Under the pieces are notes generated by a model. That model had not been told where the DNA came from and did no database searches. It was given only the letters and a program-made list of their open reading frames with translations. Below, piece by piece: positions 37,394 to 50,700 of a stretch of DNA of 64,000 nt; the stretch's first letter is position 1; each line of letters begins with the position of its first letter. The translations under genes and the position numbers were made by a program. Source of the stretch: Neelides folsomi (lineage: Eukaryota; Arthropoda; Collembola; Neelipleona; Neelidae); the NCBI GenBank assembly GCA_034687125.1, contig JAQGBZ010000013.1, positions 372,001 through 436,000 of the forward strand. The letters run 5' to 3'.

Positions 37394-38300
37394 TTAATAA
37401 GTTGGAGAATTCGACGTCGTGGTCGTTGTCTTGTTCACTTCTCTCTGCCCTTGGGCAATTTCTCCAGCTCTCCAGGCAATGAATTTCAAGTATCCGTCAA
37501 AACCATAAACGCACATCGCCACATAGCCGAAGAACTAAACGTCAAAAATATGGACATCTTAATTGGCTCTAAATTGCTGATATAAAGATATAAGAATTAA
37601 TTTATCATACCGCTGCAGCAGCAAATGCTCCTTCCAAACCGCCTAAAGTCGCTACAGCGGTCGCGGCCGTGAAGTAGAAAAACGCCCATAGGGCATTGTA
37701 AACCCATTCCTATCATTGTAAAAGAGGATTTGAACAATTGATATATGAATTTGCGTTGAATCTCGTGTGAAGAGACGTATTTTGTGGTCATAAAGAAATT
37801 ACCACAAGGAGCCATGGAACGAAGTAGAGCTTCTCGATCACGTGAAAGAGAAATAAGACATAGAGGATGAGAGTGATCCAAAGTCCGCCCATTGACACAA
37901 AGCTGAACCAATTTGCTTGAGTCCAGCTATGTCGAAGGGCACATGTCACGCAAATAAATCCGACCAAATTAAGTACCTAAAATATAAATCATCAATCAAA
38001 TCAAATCATCATTAATTCAAAATTTATATTAATTAGATCGATGTATTTGGGAATTTGATGAATAAATCCGTATTATTATTATTTATTATTATTATTAAAA
38101 ATTAATTAAAATAAGTTTCAGTTTACAGTTACATATTATTTGTTTTTAAAATGATTTTTAATTACCATTTGGGCTGTTTTGAGAGTTCCAGGCAGTGTTC
38201 TGACATATGAAGGATCAAATCTTATGGTTGTATTAACAGCTGTAGCTGTCGTCGTCGTTGTCGTTGTATGAGAACGAGGAAACCCGGCTTCTGCGTCCAT
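37394..38300 (-). CDS. CMTM-like MARVEL-domain four-pass membrane protein
   Basis: Exons in transcript order: 38300-38166, 37976-37803, 37709-37611, 37534-37394; 182 aa, phases close. Four hydrophobic segments: around MVLNLVGFICVTCAL, SMGGLWITLILYVLFLFHV, NALWAFFYFTAATAVATLGG and AAAAFFGYVAMCVYGFDGYL. Residues such as WITLILYVLF, the FYF in TM3 and the small-residue-rich TM4 followed by a charged stretch (KFIAWRAGEIAQGQRE) fit the MARVEL family (CMTM/plasmolipin/MAL), which acts in membrane apposition and vesicle traffic. The N-terminus has a run of threonines (residues 12-18) and the C-terminus another. An acceptor just before the ATG (TTTGATTCTACAG, ending near 38314) implies a separate 5'-UTR exon. 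Which CMTM it is cannot be told. Confidence 0.85.
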
Positions 38301-39903
38301 TTCTTATTCAACTGTAGAATCAAATAGAGTAATTAAAACTAAATATCTAAAACACCAGTGAAGCATGAACTAAGTATTTTAATAAACATAATTTTAAAAG
38401 TTACTTATTGAATAAACAACAAATCTAGTAAATTTTTCAATATTTACAATTCACATGTAAAATTGAATAAAAGAATACATAAATGGAATTTTACAAGAAA
38501 GAGAAACAAGTTAAAATAGAAAAATAAGGTTAACGCACTGTTTCACTTGGAGGGGAAGTAAGGAGTGTAGTTATTTGTAATTAGCTCTTGGCACAGGAGA
38601 ATAAATTATTTGTGGTTTGGAGTTTGGAAAGAGATCTTCCAGAATCTTTGTCGATAAATTTAATTGTTTCTTGGTTTGTACATTAATCCAAGGGCGGAGA
38701 TGAGTGTCAATGTGAAAATGAATCTTTCAATTGAAGAATAATTGGGGAGGATGTATTAAGTTAGAGGAGGATTAAATAGAGTAATTTGATAGGTTGCCCT
38801 TATGTAGCTCACTCCCGAGTGGAGCTGAGAATAATAGAATTCGGCTAGGCAGGATCAAAGGCTTGGTTTTCGTTGTGGGAGACAGCTGAAGTTCCCTGGG
38901 AACTTCCCCTAACATCCTAGCCAAAGAGGTCGGCATGCATGGTAAGAATCTCCTATTTGGACATACACACGGTTACCCTTTATAGATAATGATTTCTTCA
39001 AACTTCCTTCAACTATTTTTGCTTTACACTTCAAAGGGTTTTAAATCTCAACCATTGCAAAAATTACATTATAAATAATGGATAGGTATATAAGTAGATA
39101 ATAAGCATGTAGTTATCAAGTGAATCTTATACCAATCCAATACTAACGATATAAGCACATCTGGAAATTATACTTTAGGGAAATATGTAGTAATAAACAC
39201 CTTTGGTCAAAAGTATCTGTTAAAAACAACATAGGACAAAATATACATACCCAATCCATATTATGTAATATTAATGTTAGATAATATATGAATTATGAAA
39301 TGACATTGAATGTTTCGAAAATTTATTCTGCAAATATCTAATGGCCCTCAGTTTCAAACAATTAGCAGAAATGTACGATGAATTTAAATAAGGAAAATTA
39401 TTGAATTTTACATTTTTCAATATTGTATGGATATGCTCAAGCTCAAGCAAATATCTTTTAGTAGGTTATTATTACTTAAAAGTATTTGTATATCCTATTT
39501 ATTTTATATAGGAAACGGTTTATGCTTAATTTTTAAACTATCGAGCACTTTTTAGAACCTTCAAACTAAACGCATACTTGAAATATTTTTTTCTTATCTC
39601 CCCTATTCAAAAAATCCAATTGCCGTTCGACATACTTATTTTAACATTTAAGACGCTAACTACACTAAAGTAATGTCAAGCATTACATCTTCTCTTGAAT
39701 GGAATTTTTAATTTGGAATCAATCATTAATTTCTTTATTCAGAATATCAATTTGAAATCCCCATTAAAGTGCAGGACAAAGGTTTAAAAAAAATAAACAG
39801 TTCAAGAAACACCCAGCTCAAGTTCAGGTTCGGTAATAATAATAATTATGGTTAATCAAGTTGCTTTGAGGAATTGAGTAAATGCATTGTCCAGTCATCA
39901 TGA
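38301..39903. other. Intergenic region between the MARVEL and Kelch genes
   Basis: No coding exon seen. A GC-richer stretch at about 38520-38960 is probably the promoter or 5'-UTR region of the MARVEL gene, since that gene has a splice acceptor in front of its ATG. The rest is AT-rich, and an (AAT)n run lies at about 39834-39846, close to the 3' end of the Kelch gene. Confidence 0.5.
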
Positions 39904-42472
39904 CTAATTTCTTGGGATGTCGGCGATGACTTCCATATCGTCCCTGTTCCGAGGGATGTAAAGTGTAGTGCACGCGTGTTCCCAAATATCTTGTGGATAT
40001 CTATCAACTGTCGACCATTCTTTTTTTTCAAGATCAAAACATTCTATCACACCTGAAAATTAAAAAAATATAATTAAATTATCATAATTAGAAATTTAAA
40101 ATATTCTCTTGTATTCCAATTAAAAATATTCATTTACCTGTAGTTCTGTCAAAAGTAGCATCGCTGTGGAATCCACCAATGATGTATAACATATTTTGAA
40201 CAATGGTGATTCCAGCGTGATAGCGTGGAGTTGGAACTTCAGTAACAACACTCCACCTGTCTTTGAGAACATCGTATTCGTCAATTGTAGTAACAAGAGA
40301 TCTACTTCCGAACTGCGTCTCGTCTTCGCACCATCCTCCGCACACATAGAGTTTATCTTTATGTGAAACCATCGAATGATCAGCTCGTGGAGTTAGCAAA
40401 GAGCTTTTGGCCTTCCATTCATTCAATCTCACATTGTAGCACATCACTGAATTACTCACTATGTCTCCTTCTAAGCCACCTATAAATTAAAATTATTATT
40501 TAATAATTTAATTAAACAATTAACAAAAGATAGTTTGGCATTTTCAGAACCATAATATACATTTAGAATAAATAGTAATTTGAAATGTTACCTGAAATGT
40601 AAAGAAAATTTGTCCAAGAAGCTCCAGCATGTTGAGTTCTTGGTAGGGTGAGTGGAAGAATTTCATGCCAAGTATCACTCACAGGTTCATAACATTCACA
40701 AGCGCATCCATCATCAGTAGCAATTTCCTCTACGGTTTCACTGGCCCCACCAATAGCATACAATTTATCTTCGACAACATTCAATGTAAATCTGCATCTT
40801 TCAATAAGCATTGGAGCCATCGTTGTCCATTTCGAATATCGTGGATCATAGCAAAATCCAAAGGGGTGAATGTTTTCCTAAGAAAATATAAATCAGTGAA
40901 AATAATACAGATAATTCCATATTGATTATAATTATTGATAGAATAAGAATGATAGTTTCTAATAACATACTTGTAAGCATTGGTTGAAACATCCGCCAAC
41001 AACAAACAGTTGGTTTTTGACGACTGCTGTTCCAAAATTGCATTGTTCCACATGTGGAATTGTTGTAAGACGTTTCCAAGTTCCAGCAGAAGGAAGATAA
41101 TAAGTGACTTCGTTTGTAACTCCGGCCATTCCAAATCCCCCGATCTTGATTATTGCAAGTTCCATGCCGCGGGAGTTGACTAGACTCTTAAGACTATTCT
41201 TCCTCAATGAGGAAAAGTCAGATTGGTCGCTCATCATCTGAGCAATGATGTTCTTGTACACGGAGGAGCTCTGAGGAGTCACGACGTGAAGGAGAGAGTA
41301 GCTCCACATCTCACTCAACAGCTTTGGACTTATCTCCTATAAAATTTATATAAAAATTCATTGAAAAGTGTTACGTATTATGGGAATTGTACATTTCAAG
41401 TCATTCACTAGTAAATGTATGTAATAAAGAGAGCCTTCTGAATCAAATTTCCCTACTCTCTTCACCTTCGCAAAAATAAATATCATACGCGCATAATTAG
41501 GGAGGCAATGCTATTGAAAGCAGTGAAGTGAAACTGAGTGAATAGATTCGCGTGAGAAAGTGAGGATTCGTGTCTCACCTCAAAGTGAATCTTTGAAAGA
41601 ATTGGGAGAGCAAATGGAATTCTCTCGCTATTGAATTCAATCCATTGAATGACAATTTGAAGGACATCTGCTTCCGAGCAGTCAACTGGATAATCACAGC
41701 TTAACAGATTTTCTAATTGTCCAGCCGACAATCGCTGGAAGTCTTGACTTTGAGAAAACTCATTTAGTTGCTCACACATGAACCGATAAACCTTCTTCTT
41801 GAGCTGGTGGAGTGAATAGGTTTCCGCCAATGTGGCAATATCAACGCAATTATCCAAGTCCAACTGAGCCTACAAAATATTGAAAAAAATAATTTAATGA
41901 ACCAATAAACCATGAACCCAAGAAAAACCATTCATTTTTTAGTCTGCTATTTTCACACACCTGTAGATAATTGGAACATGCTTCGACTACTGTATTGACT
42001 TGTACATGAGAGGCGGCCGAGAGAACATCTTGAATATTGGAGAGGTTGAGGGCAAGTCGGGAGGTGTAGGCGTAGTCAAGGAGGAAATGCATCCCTCTCC
42101 CTGAGACTCCTTCGAGCGTGATTTCTTTCTGACGGCTCTCTCTCACTTCCGTCGTGAACATGGCCCGAAAATAGTCGGAGCATGAGGCGAGGACGACGCG
42201 GTGGGCCTATATCACAAACCACATAAGATCCCATATAGCTCTTCATATGAGAAAAAAATTAACCAAAAGTTTACCTCAAATGCTTGCCCTCCTGCAATAA
42301 GCGTGACATCCACAAGAAGACCTTTAGTTCTGAGAGCGTTTAACCCGCTGAGGAGCGTCCCTGTGTGAGACGGAGATTCAAATTGAGTACAATGTTCGTT
42401 ATGACTTCCAGGGACCAAATCGTCCAAATCACGAAGTTGAGAACCGAGCCCCATCCTACACAGCATTGTCAT
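39904..42472 (-). CDS. KLHL26-like BTB-BACK-Kelch protein
   Basis: Exons in transcript order: 42472-42275, 42206-41961, 41869-41579, 41336-40971, 40877-40592, 40479-40138, 40052-39904; 625 aa, phases close (human KLHL26 615 aa). BTB domain from about residue 40 (LLVDVTLIAGGQAFE, then AHRVVLASCSDYFRAMF), BACK domain about 150-260, and six Kelch blades from about 305, each with a GG doublet (IIKIGG, LFVVGG, LYAIGG, LYISGG, LYVCGG, LYIIGG). Such proteins are substrate adaptors of cullin-3 ubiquitin ligases. The BTB/BACK segment and length look closest to KLHL26 and the KLHL9/13 group; the exact orthologue is uncertain. An acceptor directly before the ATG (GATTTTTCAG) shows that an upstream non-coding exon exists. 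Confidence 0.85.
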
Positions 42473-45400
42473 CTCTCACGACGTTAATCCTGAAAAATCA
42501 CATCGATTTTAAATTAAATAATCCAAACTACAGATACTATTAAAGTACTAAACTCTTTAATATTTTGTCCAATTTAAATCTATTTTATTAACCCATTTTA
42601 AATAAGAGAAAATGAGATTAAAGTAACAATAAGCTCTGTTTTTCTCGCGCCTCAATTTCTACTTTTAACTGATAAGAAAAGGTAGGAACATCTGGGTCTA
42701 ATCAAAGTAAATTAAGAATGAAAGCCATTCTCGCACCATCATTATTCTAATTGTAAATTACAATGAACAGGGAATATACTCTCTTATTAAGTTTTCCCTA
42801 ACCATAAAATGTAGGAGATTTCTTGTAAAATAGTTAGACAGAATTCGAATGTGCGAAGTCATGAAGCCCAGTTGTCACTTCGCCAATGGTGTGAGATATA
42901 TGTCAGTCTCTTTACCTCTCTGCGTGCTTTGACGACCTGCATGAGAATCGAGAATAATGGGTACAAAAAGGAAGCGGAACTTGGAGGGAAAGTTTGTCCA
43001 ATTGTCTATAGTTATAAGACACTGTGAAGGGGGAGTAATTAGAAGGATGATAATTTGATTAACTGCTGCGGATGGTGAATGAAAGATGTTGGCAATGATA
43101 TTCGTAAGAGAAATCCATTCAAAGAAACCAAAGGAAGTTAGAAAAGCCCTCAACTATGTTAAATTCACAATAAATGTTCAAAGGGATGAATTCTTTTAGC
43201 AACTTATTCTGTGTATGTAAAGTAATCTTCAGTTTATTGTTAAAATGTTAAGGAATGATAATTTAATTAGGAGCGAGCACGCTCTTCTATTATTCTCAAT
43301 TGGGCCATTTTTATAATACTGAGGTCACATCAACTCCCGTGCGACTCATCCATTCTTGGGAGAGTCGGGAAATGAGGTGGGGAGGATCCCAAACGACGAC
43401 TGACCCACTTTCAATGTAAAGTCTACTACACTAACTTATAACCAAGCTTCGACAATACAGACGTAAGAGAACCCGTAGTTCGTCACCATTTTCTCATTAT
43501 TCACCTCTTATCCTCGTGATCCATCATCGCATATTACGAACACCCTAAAGATGCATTTCCACTACTCACTCAGGTAGATCTTGTAATATCAGTAGGAGAA
43601 TGGCATCGGCCGCCAAAATATACGCTTCAATTTGGCCACAACAACGGCATTGCTTTAACGCTCTTGTAAGAACCATTATTACTCAAGATCCATCTGAGGC
43701 ATGAATCAAGCATGAATGATTTTCCCCAACAGCAAAATACTGATTTATTTTGTACAAGTGTCTGGCCAATATTATTGGCTTCTTCATTCCCATTCCTGCC
43801 CGATGGCATTTGGCCTTTAAAAATACAAGTCTTTATAATACGATTGTTATTGAATTGATAATGTATTTAAGTAATGGATGTTGGGAGCGAGAATTTCTAC
43901 ACAGTGTGTGAATATCAGAGGGAATTCTCATTTGTTCCCATTCGAGTTTGACCAGAAGGCCTTCGCTGATTTCAATTAAATGAATTGTAATGAGCAGAGG
44001 CGGATGAAATAATGGGAATTTGAGGGAACTGGGGAATGAGTGGTTTTATCTTTACTTGAACTTCGACTCCTGTTAAAATAAAAGAGGGTGAACTAAATTT
44101 TTTCGAAGAGTGGGAGAACGAGATGCGTTTAATATTATCTCATCCCCAATCCGGTGTATATTTCTCATAATGTGCTTCAATGTTTCTTATACGTATTACA
44201 TTGTTGTGCATTTAGCTCGTGAATGTTGAGAATTGAAGATCTTGTTAGTCAGAGTTTGAGTTTTACCTCCCAGCTCTTATGAGCTCCAAATCAGCACTCG
44301 TGAAATGTAGCATATAAACTAAATAAAAAATGAACAGTTAGTTGTTTCAAGCTTGTAAGATCACCGCTTCACTAGTACATCTAGATCAAAGTTTTATGTA
44401 GTACGAAAAAAACACTTATTAGCGCACCATAATACAAAATTATTACTCATGTCTTGATGATTCCCAACAGGACTCTTGAACTTTTCAAATTTCACTCTAC
44501 ACGATTGAAGCATATAACCGATTTTAATTGATCTCCTCCTCTCTCTCTTCGATTGCTGATATTGAGGAAACGGGTTCTATAATTTATGACTTTTCTTTTT
44601 ACGTTCAAAACTGTTCTCCCCACTTGTAATATTTATCTTCATGCCGTAGCTTTGTTCGCCCCCAACAAGGGAAAGGAATGTAAACTTCCTTAAACATTAA
44701 AGTTACTTAAGGATTTTTTCTATATGAGTTATTGTAATGGGTAGCTCACTTTGCATTTTCCATCACAATATTCCCATTCCCAATTTGAATAGGTATTACG
44801 GTCGCGTTCTTGAAATATGTAAATAATATTGATTTATTCTTTATCTGATTAACCTAAATTTTAATTTGTACTGAGCAGAGACATTATTGTGGGATTGTTG
44901 GGAGAATTTTCTTATATTCTTCAATTGGCCAATAGTGATCTGAAAAAAGTCAAATTGGCAAGTTGGAGGAATTTTATGATTTATTGACCAAAGGAGTGGA
45001 GAGTATTTTTGTAGCAATTTATTAAAAATGGTAACTCTTATTAGTAGTTGTGTACTTGATGAAATTTTGAAACGCTTCAGAGTTCCCACATATGAAACGG
45101 CAATTATTCAGCATTAAAAATTATATAGTGACCTCTAATATGATTCTTAATTGGAATAACCTTCTCTTTCTGATTTATGCCCCTATTATACTTGTAGCTT
45201 ACGCATGTAACAAAGATTCATTCAACTTGTATATATTCCCATTAAAAATGTGATCTTTTTCTCTTATTATTATCTTTTGTAAATTGATGCTTGAGGCTGT
45301 TCGAGATATGCCATATTCAACATTTCACATATGAATGTAATTCATGTGAGACATAATAAAAAACATAATAATATACCATATCTAATGTTCAAGTTTAATA

Positions 45401-47728
45401 TTATTTATTCTAAAAAGGAAATGTCAGCGTACCTTTAGATCAAGTCCAAGTGAGACGACAAATGATGGAGAAGGAAGGATAATTAGTTTGTAGCTCAAAT
45501 GAGCCTCATTCACTCTTTCTCATTGACCCTCGTCACTTTTCACTATTAAGTAGTCTTTAATAGACCCCTTTGTTCCGTTACAAGTATTCCTCAAAATTCC
45601 AATTTTGCCTTCAGAGATATTCCTGTTGCAAAAAAGAATAATAAGGTAATCAGTTTAAGAATTTACAATATCAATAATTAACTCTATTTATCTTTAAAGT
45701 ACAATATTAGTAATATTAATACATATTCCGTTTTTGTCAAATGATTAATAAATAAACTTTATATGAAATAGTAAAAGTAAAATAATCAATCTGCATTAAA
45801 ATCACGTAACAAACTTTGCATTGTCATTTGACAAAGAATGCTAAAAGTAAACAATAGAACTTTTACTAATAACCTTCTAATTGCTTATAATACTAATAAG
45901 TTTCTATTTATAAGTCGCATATAATTAAAAGTTTAAACATTTTGTAGTGATATAGTTTTATCAGATTCACGCATTATTTTCGACTGTTAATATTTTGCAA
46001 TACCCAAGAAAAACTTCAAGATAGAGAAAACCGATAAATAAAGAGGATTCGATAATGAGCGAGTAGAGTCAAAAAACTCTAATAAAACATTGTTCTTACC
46101 ATGTCGATTTCCAAATCCTCTGAATAATCTTCAATGTCTGAACGTGTCCAATTTGTGAAAGGTGAAGGAATGAAGATGGTTCGTCTGAAGATCTCGTGAT
46201 TCCTCTTGCTGATGAGAAGGAACGAAGGAGAGGTGTGGAGCAGCTGATGTTGTTTGTGGCTCTGAGGGAAGAGTTCAATGCTCAAGAGGAGAGAGATGTC
46301 CAATTGGTATGTCTGGGGTTCTCCCATACATTTCTTTCTTTACTCCCTGGGGATGAGGAGAAATAGCCAGGAGCTCGATCCTCCATCAACAACATGTCAC
46401 AGACAAAGGAACACAATGAGGGCTCTTGATGGAAAATAAGGGAGAAAAACATATCCACATCCGTTCATTTGCTCCTCACATCTTCATGATGTAATTGAAT
46501 TTATATGGTTGGAAAATTATTAAATTATGGCAATAAAAACCAAGTATTACCGTTCTCTTGACTTAATAATTCTTTACATGCTTCTAGAGCATAAAAATGA
46601 TCTACGCGTATATACTTCAAACACTTTAACTGCTATTTATTGCATTTTCAAAGTATCTCAATTTCCCAATGCGCTTTAATAGTATTATAAGTATGTTCAA
46701 TGGCTTTCATACTTCATTTTGCATGAAGTATGTCACAATGCCATTAGTTTTTATAACTCATTGTATAGAGATAACAAAGGTTCTTAGAACAAAATAAGCA
46801 ATATTTCAAGTGGTTAGAAAAACTGCATTTTAGCAAAAGTATTCTTAAAGGCTCTTCAGCCATCAAAGTAACATTTTAAAAGCATTTCTCTGTATAGATA
46901 GATTGTTTGACTTTATAACAGAAAAAATCCAACCATTTGGCGATTGTTTTCTTAACAAAGAATTCAAATTGATGTGTTCTGAAATGAGACTTTTGACTCT
47001 TTATTTAAATGATCGTTTCGTTCTTTCATTCGCTTAAAGTTAGTTCGGGATGTTCGACAAGGGATACAATTTTTAGCCTGAAAAGTCTCAACCTGTGGTT
47101 GTTGATGAGCATGAGAGAGACCAACCTGGGATTGCGGTCCAATGATCCTCCAAAGAATTCCTTTAGTACTGTGGGAGGAACAACTTCCGGAGACTCCACT
47201 TCCTCACCTCATAACAAATAGTTTAAATATTCAAATGATGAGATTATGACCCTATTCACTCTACCATTAACAGAATGCATTAAAATACGATTTGCCTCAG
47301 ATAGGAAAGGTATTGAGATGAAAGTAATGTTTTTCTTTTATAGAAATAAACCATGATTTATAAAATATAAAATATAACTGTGAATGAAATTCAAATGAAA
47401 TGAATGTTATGAACTGTGAAGATGCTACATAATAAATTGAATTTTGCTTTTATCATTATTTTAATAAATATTTAGAAACTTAATTTTCTATACAAATATT
47501 TAGATTCTAAATGGTTAAATTAAAATTTAACAATTGAGTCAAATATAATTTGTATAAAACGTAAAAATAAACAATTTTTTATATTTAATCAATTTCTCAA
47601 TAGAGAAAATAAAACAAGATATATAATTTACTCAAATAAATAAAGTTGAATAAATTCTTTTTAAAGAAAAGGTAAAAATTAAAAGTTTTTTTTGAATATT
47701 ATTGATTTTGATAAATACTAATTATTAG
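42473..47728. other. Intergenic region upstream of the Kelch gene
   Basis: No protein-coding exon with family support. GC-richer blocks lie at about 42830-43180, 43270-43640, 43860-44290 and 46080-46480. One carries a candidate 5' exon (46100-46327). A 10-bp perfect inverted repeat with a 5-nt loop lies at 46708-46732. RAD50 ends at 47729. Confidence 0.5.
46100..46327 (-). other. Possible 5'-UTR exon of the Kelch gene with an upstream ORF
   Basis: On the minus strand a strong donor ATG|GTAAGA (exon end 46100) follows an open frame of about 76 codons starting at 46327 (MGEPQTYQLDISLL...). The frame resembles no family I know. If joined to the Kelch first coding exon, whose acceptor is followed by GATTAACG, the frame would stop after one codon (GAT TAA). 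It would then be an upstream ORF in the leader and not a protein extension. The upstream edge of the exon is unknown. Confidence 0.35.
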
Positions 47729-50700
47729 TTATTCAGCGTTTCTTGTCTTCCGGAGTATTTTAGAACATCCCCTGAAACAAACATTAAATCACAATCACAT
47801 TAAATCACATGCATCCAATGATTATCACAAAAATAATTTATAAATTGTAAAAAAAAACTAATAAATTACCGTGAATCTCTGGTTATTTCGTAAAAGTGGT
47901 CAACACGATCAACATGGAGAAGTCGATCAATGAAATCTTCATCGTGGGTGATAACGACAAGCTGGAACGTTTTCGAGTCTTGCATTTTAACTGAAATGCT
48001 GAATAAATAAAATAATAATTAATGAACACTTGAAATGAAAATTAATAACAATTTCGTTGGATCAAAATTCAAACTTACTCAGCTAGAGTATCAGCCAAAG
48101 CCCGACTGTTTTTCATGTCCTAAATAACAATAATGAACCAAAACATCAGAAGCATGTTATTTAAATTAAATTATTATTTGTGAATACATATTTTATTCAT
48201 TATTCGTCATACCAAACTTGAAGTTGGTTCATCAAGGGCGATAATTCCACACTTGGTATTGAACGCCTCAGCAATGGCAATTCTAATTATGAGAGACGCA
48301 AGAATCTTTTGACCAGCACTGCATCGATTTCTCATGTCCAATTCGACATCTCCACGTTTCATTACAACTCTAATGATATCAATCAGTGATTAATGTTTTC
48401 ATTTAAAACTAAAAAGGTTTCTTTCATAAGCGTAAGTAATAAAAATTTCCAAAATTACCTATATGAATAACTCTTCTTCACTGTTGATTTATACGGCGTT
48501 CCATTCATTTTATCTTGATCAGGCCCCCCAGTTTTAATTTCAATGTAGTCAATGTCAGAACCTTTATAGATGCATTTCCAAAGTTCTTTAACTCTCTCGT
48601 TAATGATTGTCATCTTTTGTTCATGGTATGCCACAATGGAATCGTCAAGAGCTTCTTTGTAATTTGCTACTTCTTTGACAGCCATTTCATGAACTGTTTT
48701 CCTCACAAGTTTTTCCATATAATCCTCCTCTGCACTTGAATAGGGTTTCTTGGACAAATCCCTTTTCAGTGTATTTACCGACGACTCGGTTTCTCTTCTA
48801 AGGCTTTGTACTTCGGCAAGTTTGGCCGTAAGTCCTTTTACAATTGTAGCAAGAGCAGCCCTTTCACCCGCAGCTCCTTCATTGGCATTTGCCAAGTTTT
48901 GCTCTTGTTCTAAAAGGTCACTGCGAAGTTTCATCACTTCCTCTTCTTTCCTCTTGTACACTTGGTTGTCAAGAAGATCTCTTTCTTTCATGTCTTGAAG
49001 ACCAATTTCAGTCCGCTGAATTTCAATGTATTCGGTTAATTCCTTTTTCTTCGTTTCTCCCTTCTCGATGGTTTCCTTACACTCGGTGTATTTTTGTTGA
49101 CTCACATTGAACTTGGTTTTTGCCTCTTCAAAATCGGCAATTTGATGTTGAAGCTCATTGAGACGAATTTTATGTCGCTCGATTAATTCTTTTTCAGTCC
49201 GAATCGTAGCAAGTTCTTTGTCTTTCTCAATACCCGAGGCAGTTCGTTGTTTCTCGGTGTCCAAAATACCAATCTTAAAATTTGGGATTGATAAAGTAAG
49301 AGCTTCAATTTGTGATTCCATCTCTTTGTTTTCTTCTTCGAGTCCTTTCTTCTGTTCTAACAAAGAATCCCGGTTTTGCATTTCAAGACTAATTCGGGCT
49401 TTTTCTTCAAGGACTTCCAATTTCTTCTGACGAAATTTGTCCAAAATTTCACGATTTCTGGCAAGCATTTCTTCCTTATTTTCCTTCAAAGTTTTCTTTG
49501 CATGAAGATTCGCTTTAAGATCTAAAAGTTCAGTCTGAGCAACGAGGAAATTCATGGAACACTCTATAAAAACATTAATTTAGAATTACAATAAAATAAA
49601 CAATGATGCAATTACTGCAAAGAAAGAATTTTTTTCTTCAAAATAATCAACTTAATTTAATTACCGTTAGCTTTTGGATTTCTGAGTCCCTCGATTTTTT
49701 CGAGAAGTCCTTGAAACTTCCGAACGTCCTTCATGTATGAATCGTAGAGCGTGTAAGCATTTGAGAGTTCAACGATAAGGGTAAATTCTTTTTTGGTTAT
49801 CGCAATTTTAGCTGTGAGCTCTTCTACTTCACGGATCAATTCAGAAGTTCTCTTTTCAAGTTCGATCTTTTCTTCTTTCAGTTTGGGAATGACCAATTGA
49901 TGATGGTTCCTGTCTTGGTCCCAGCTTGGTTTCAACTCGGAAAGACTCGCGTGAATATCCCGAAGTTTCTCAATCATGATGAGATCTTCTTCTTTATTTC
50001 CCATCTTCTTTTCGATCTTCTTCAACAACTATTAACAAAATCGAAATTTATATTTGTTAAAATATTGTTAATTTTTAAATATTGAATCAAATCAAATAAA
50101 GTTTAAGAGATTTGAGACAAACCTTTTCTTCAAGAATTTGAAGAAATTCTGGACTTTCGAAGTCTCTTTTACACAATGGGCATCCATTCCTATAATAATA
50201 TGAATTATTTATTGTGCTTAAACAAATTAAAATGGCTATTTATTTGTTTATTTTAATACTTGGCTTTCATCTTCTGGATATATTTATTGCATTGAAATTG
50301 AAGGGCATCAGAATAGTAATTGTCTTTTTCAGTTTTAGTGAGCTTCTCAGTAATTTCTTGATAAAATGAATCAAAATCGCGACCATCCAAACTCTCCCGA
50401 AGTTGCGTCCTCAAATCTTTATAATAATGAAAGAATTTATCCCATTAAAGACAATTACTATATTTGTAGGTAATTAGTTGATGAATTATTTAATATTTAT
50501 GTTATTCTTACTCTCCATCTCAGATTCCTTCTTCTCGACTTCGACTTTTTTCTGGTTGTAAGAATATTCCACTCTTCCATGTTCAAGTTCCTTTTTTTTG
50601 AGGTCCATTTGCATGTCATTGAGATCCTTTCTCTATAATAATTTAAAAGGTTAACGTTGATGACATTTAACTTTTACTACCAATTTTACTAATTCACTAA

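Noticed and set aside
42875-43153. 92-codon open frame on the minus strand upstream of the Kelch gene
   Set aside because: No similarity and no convincing donor or acceptor.
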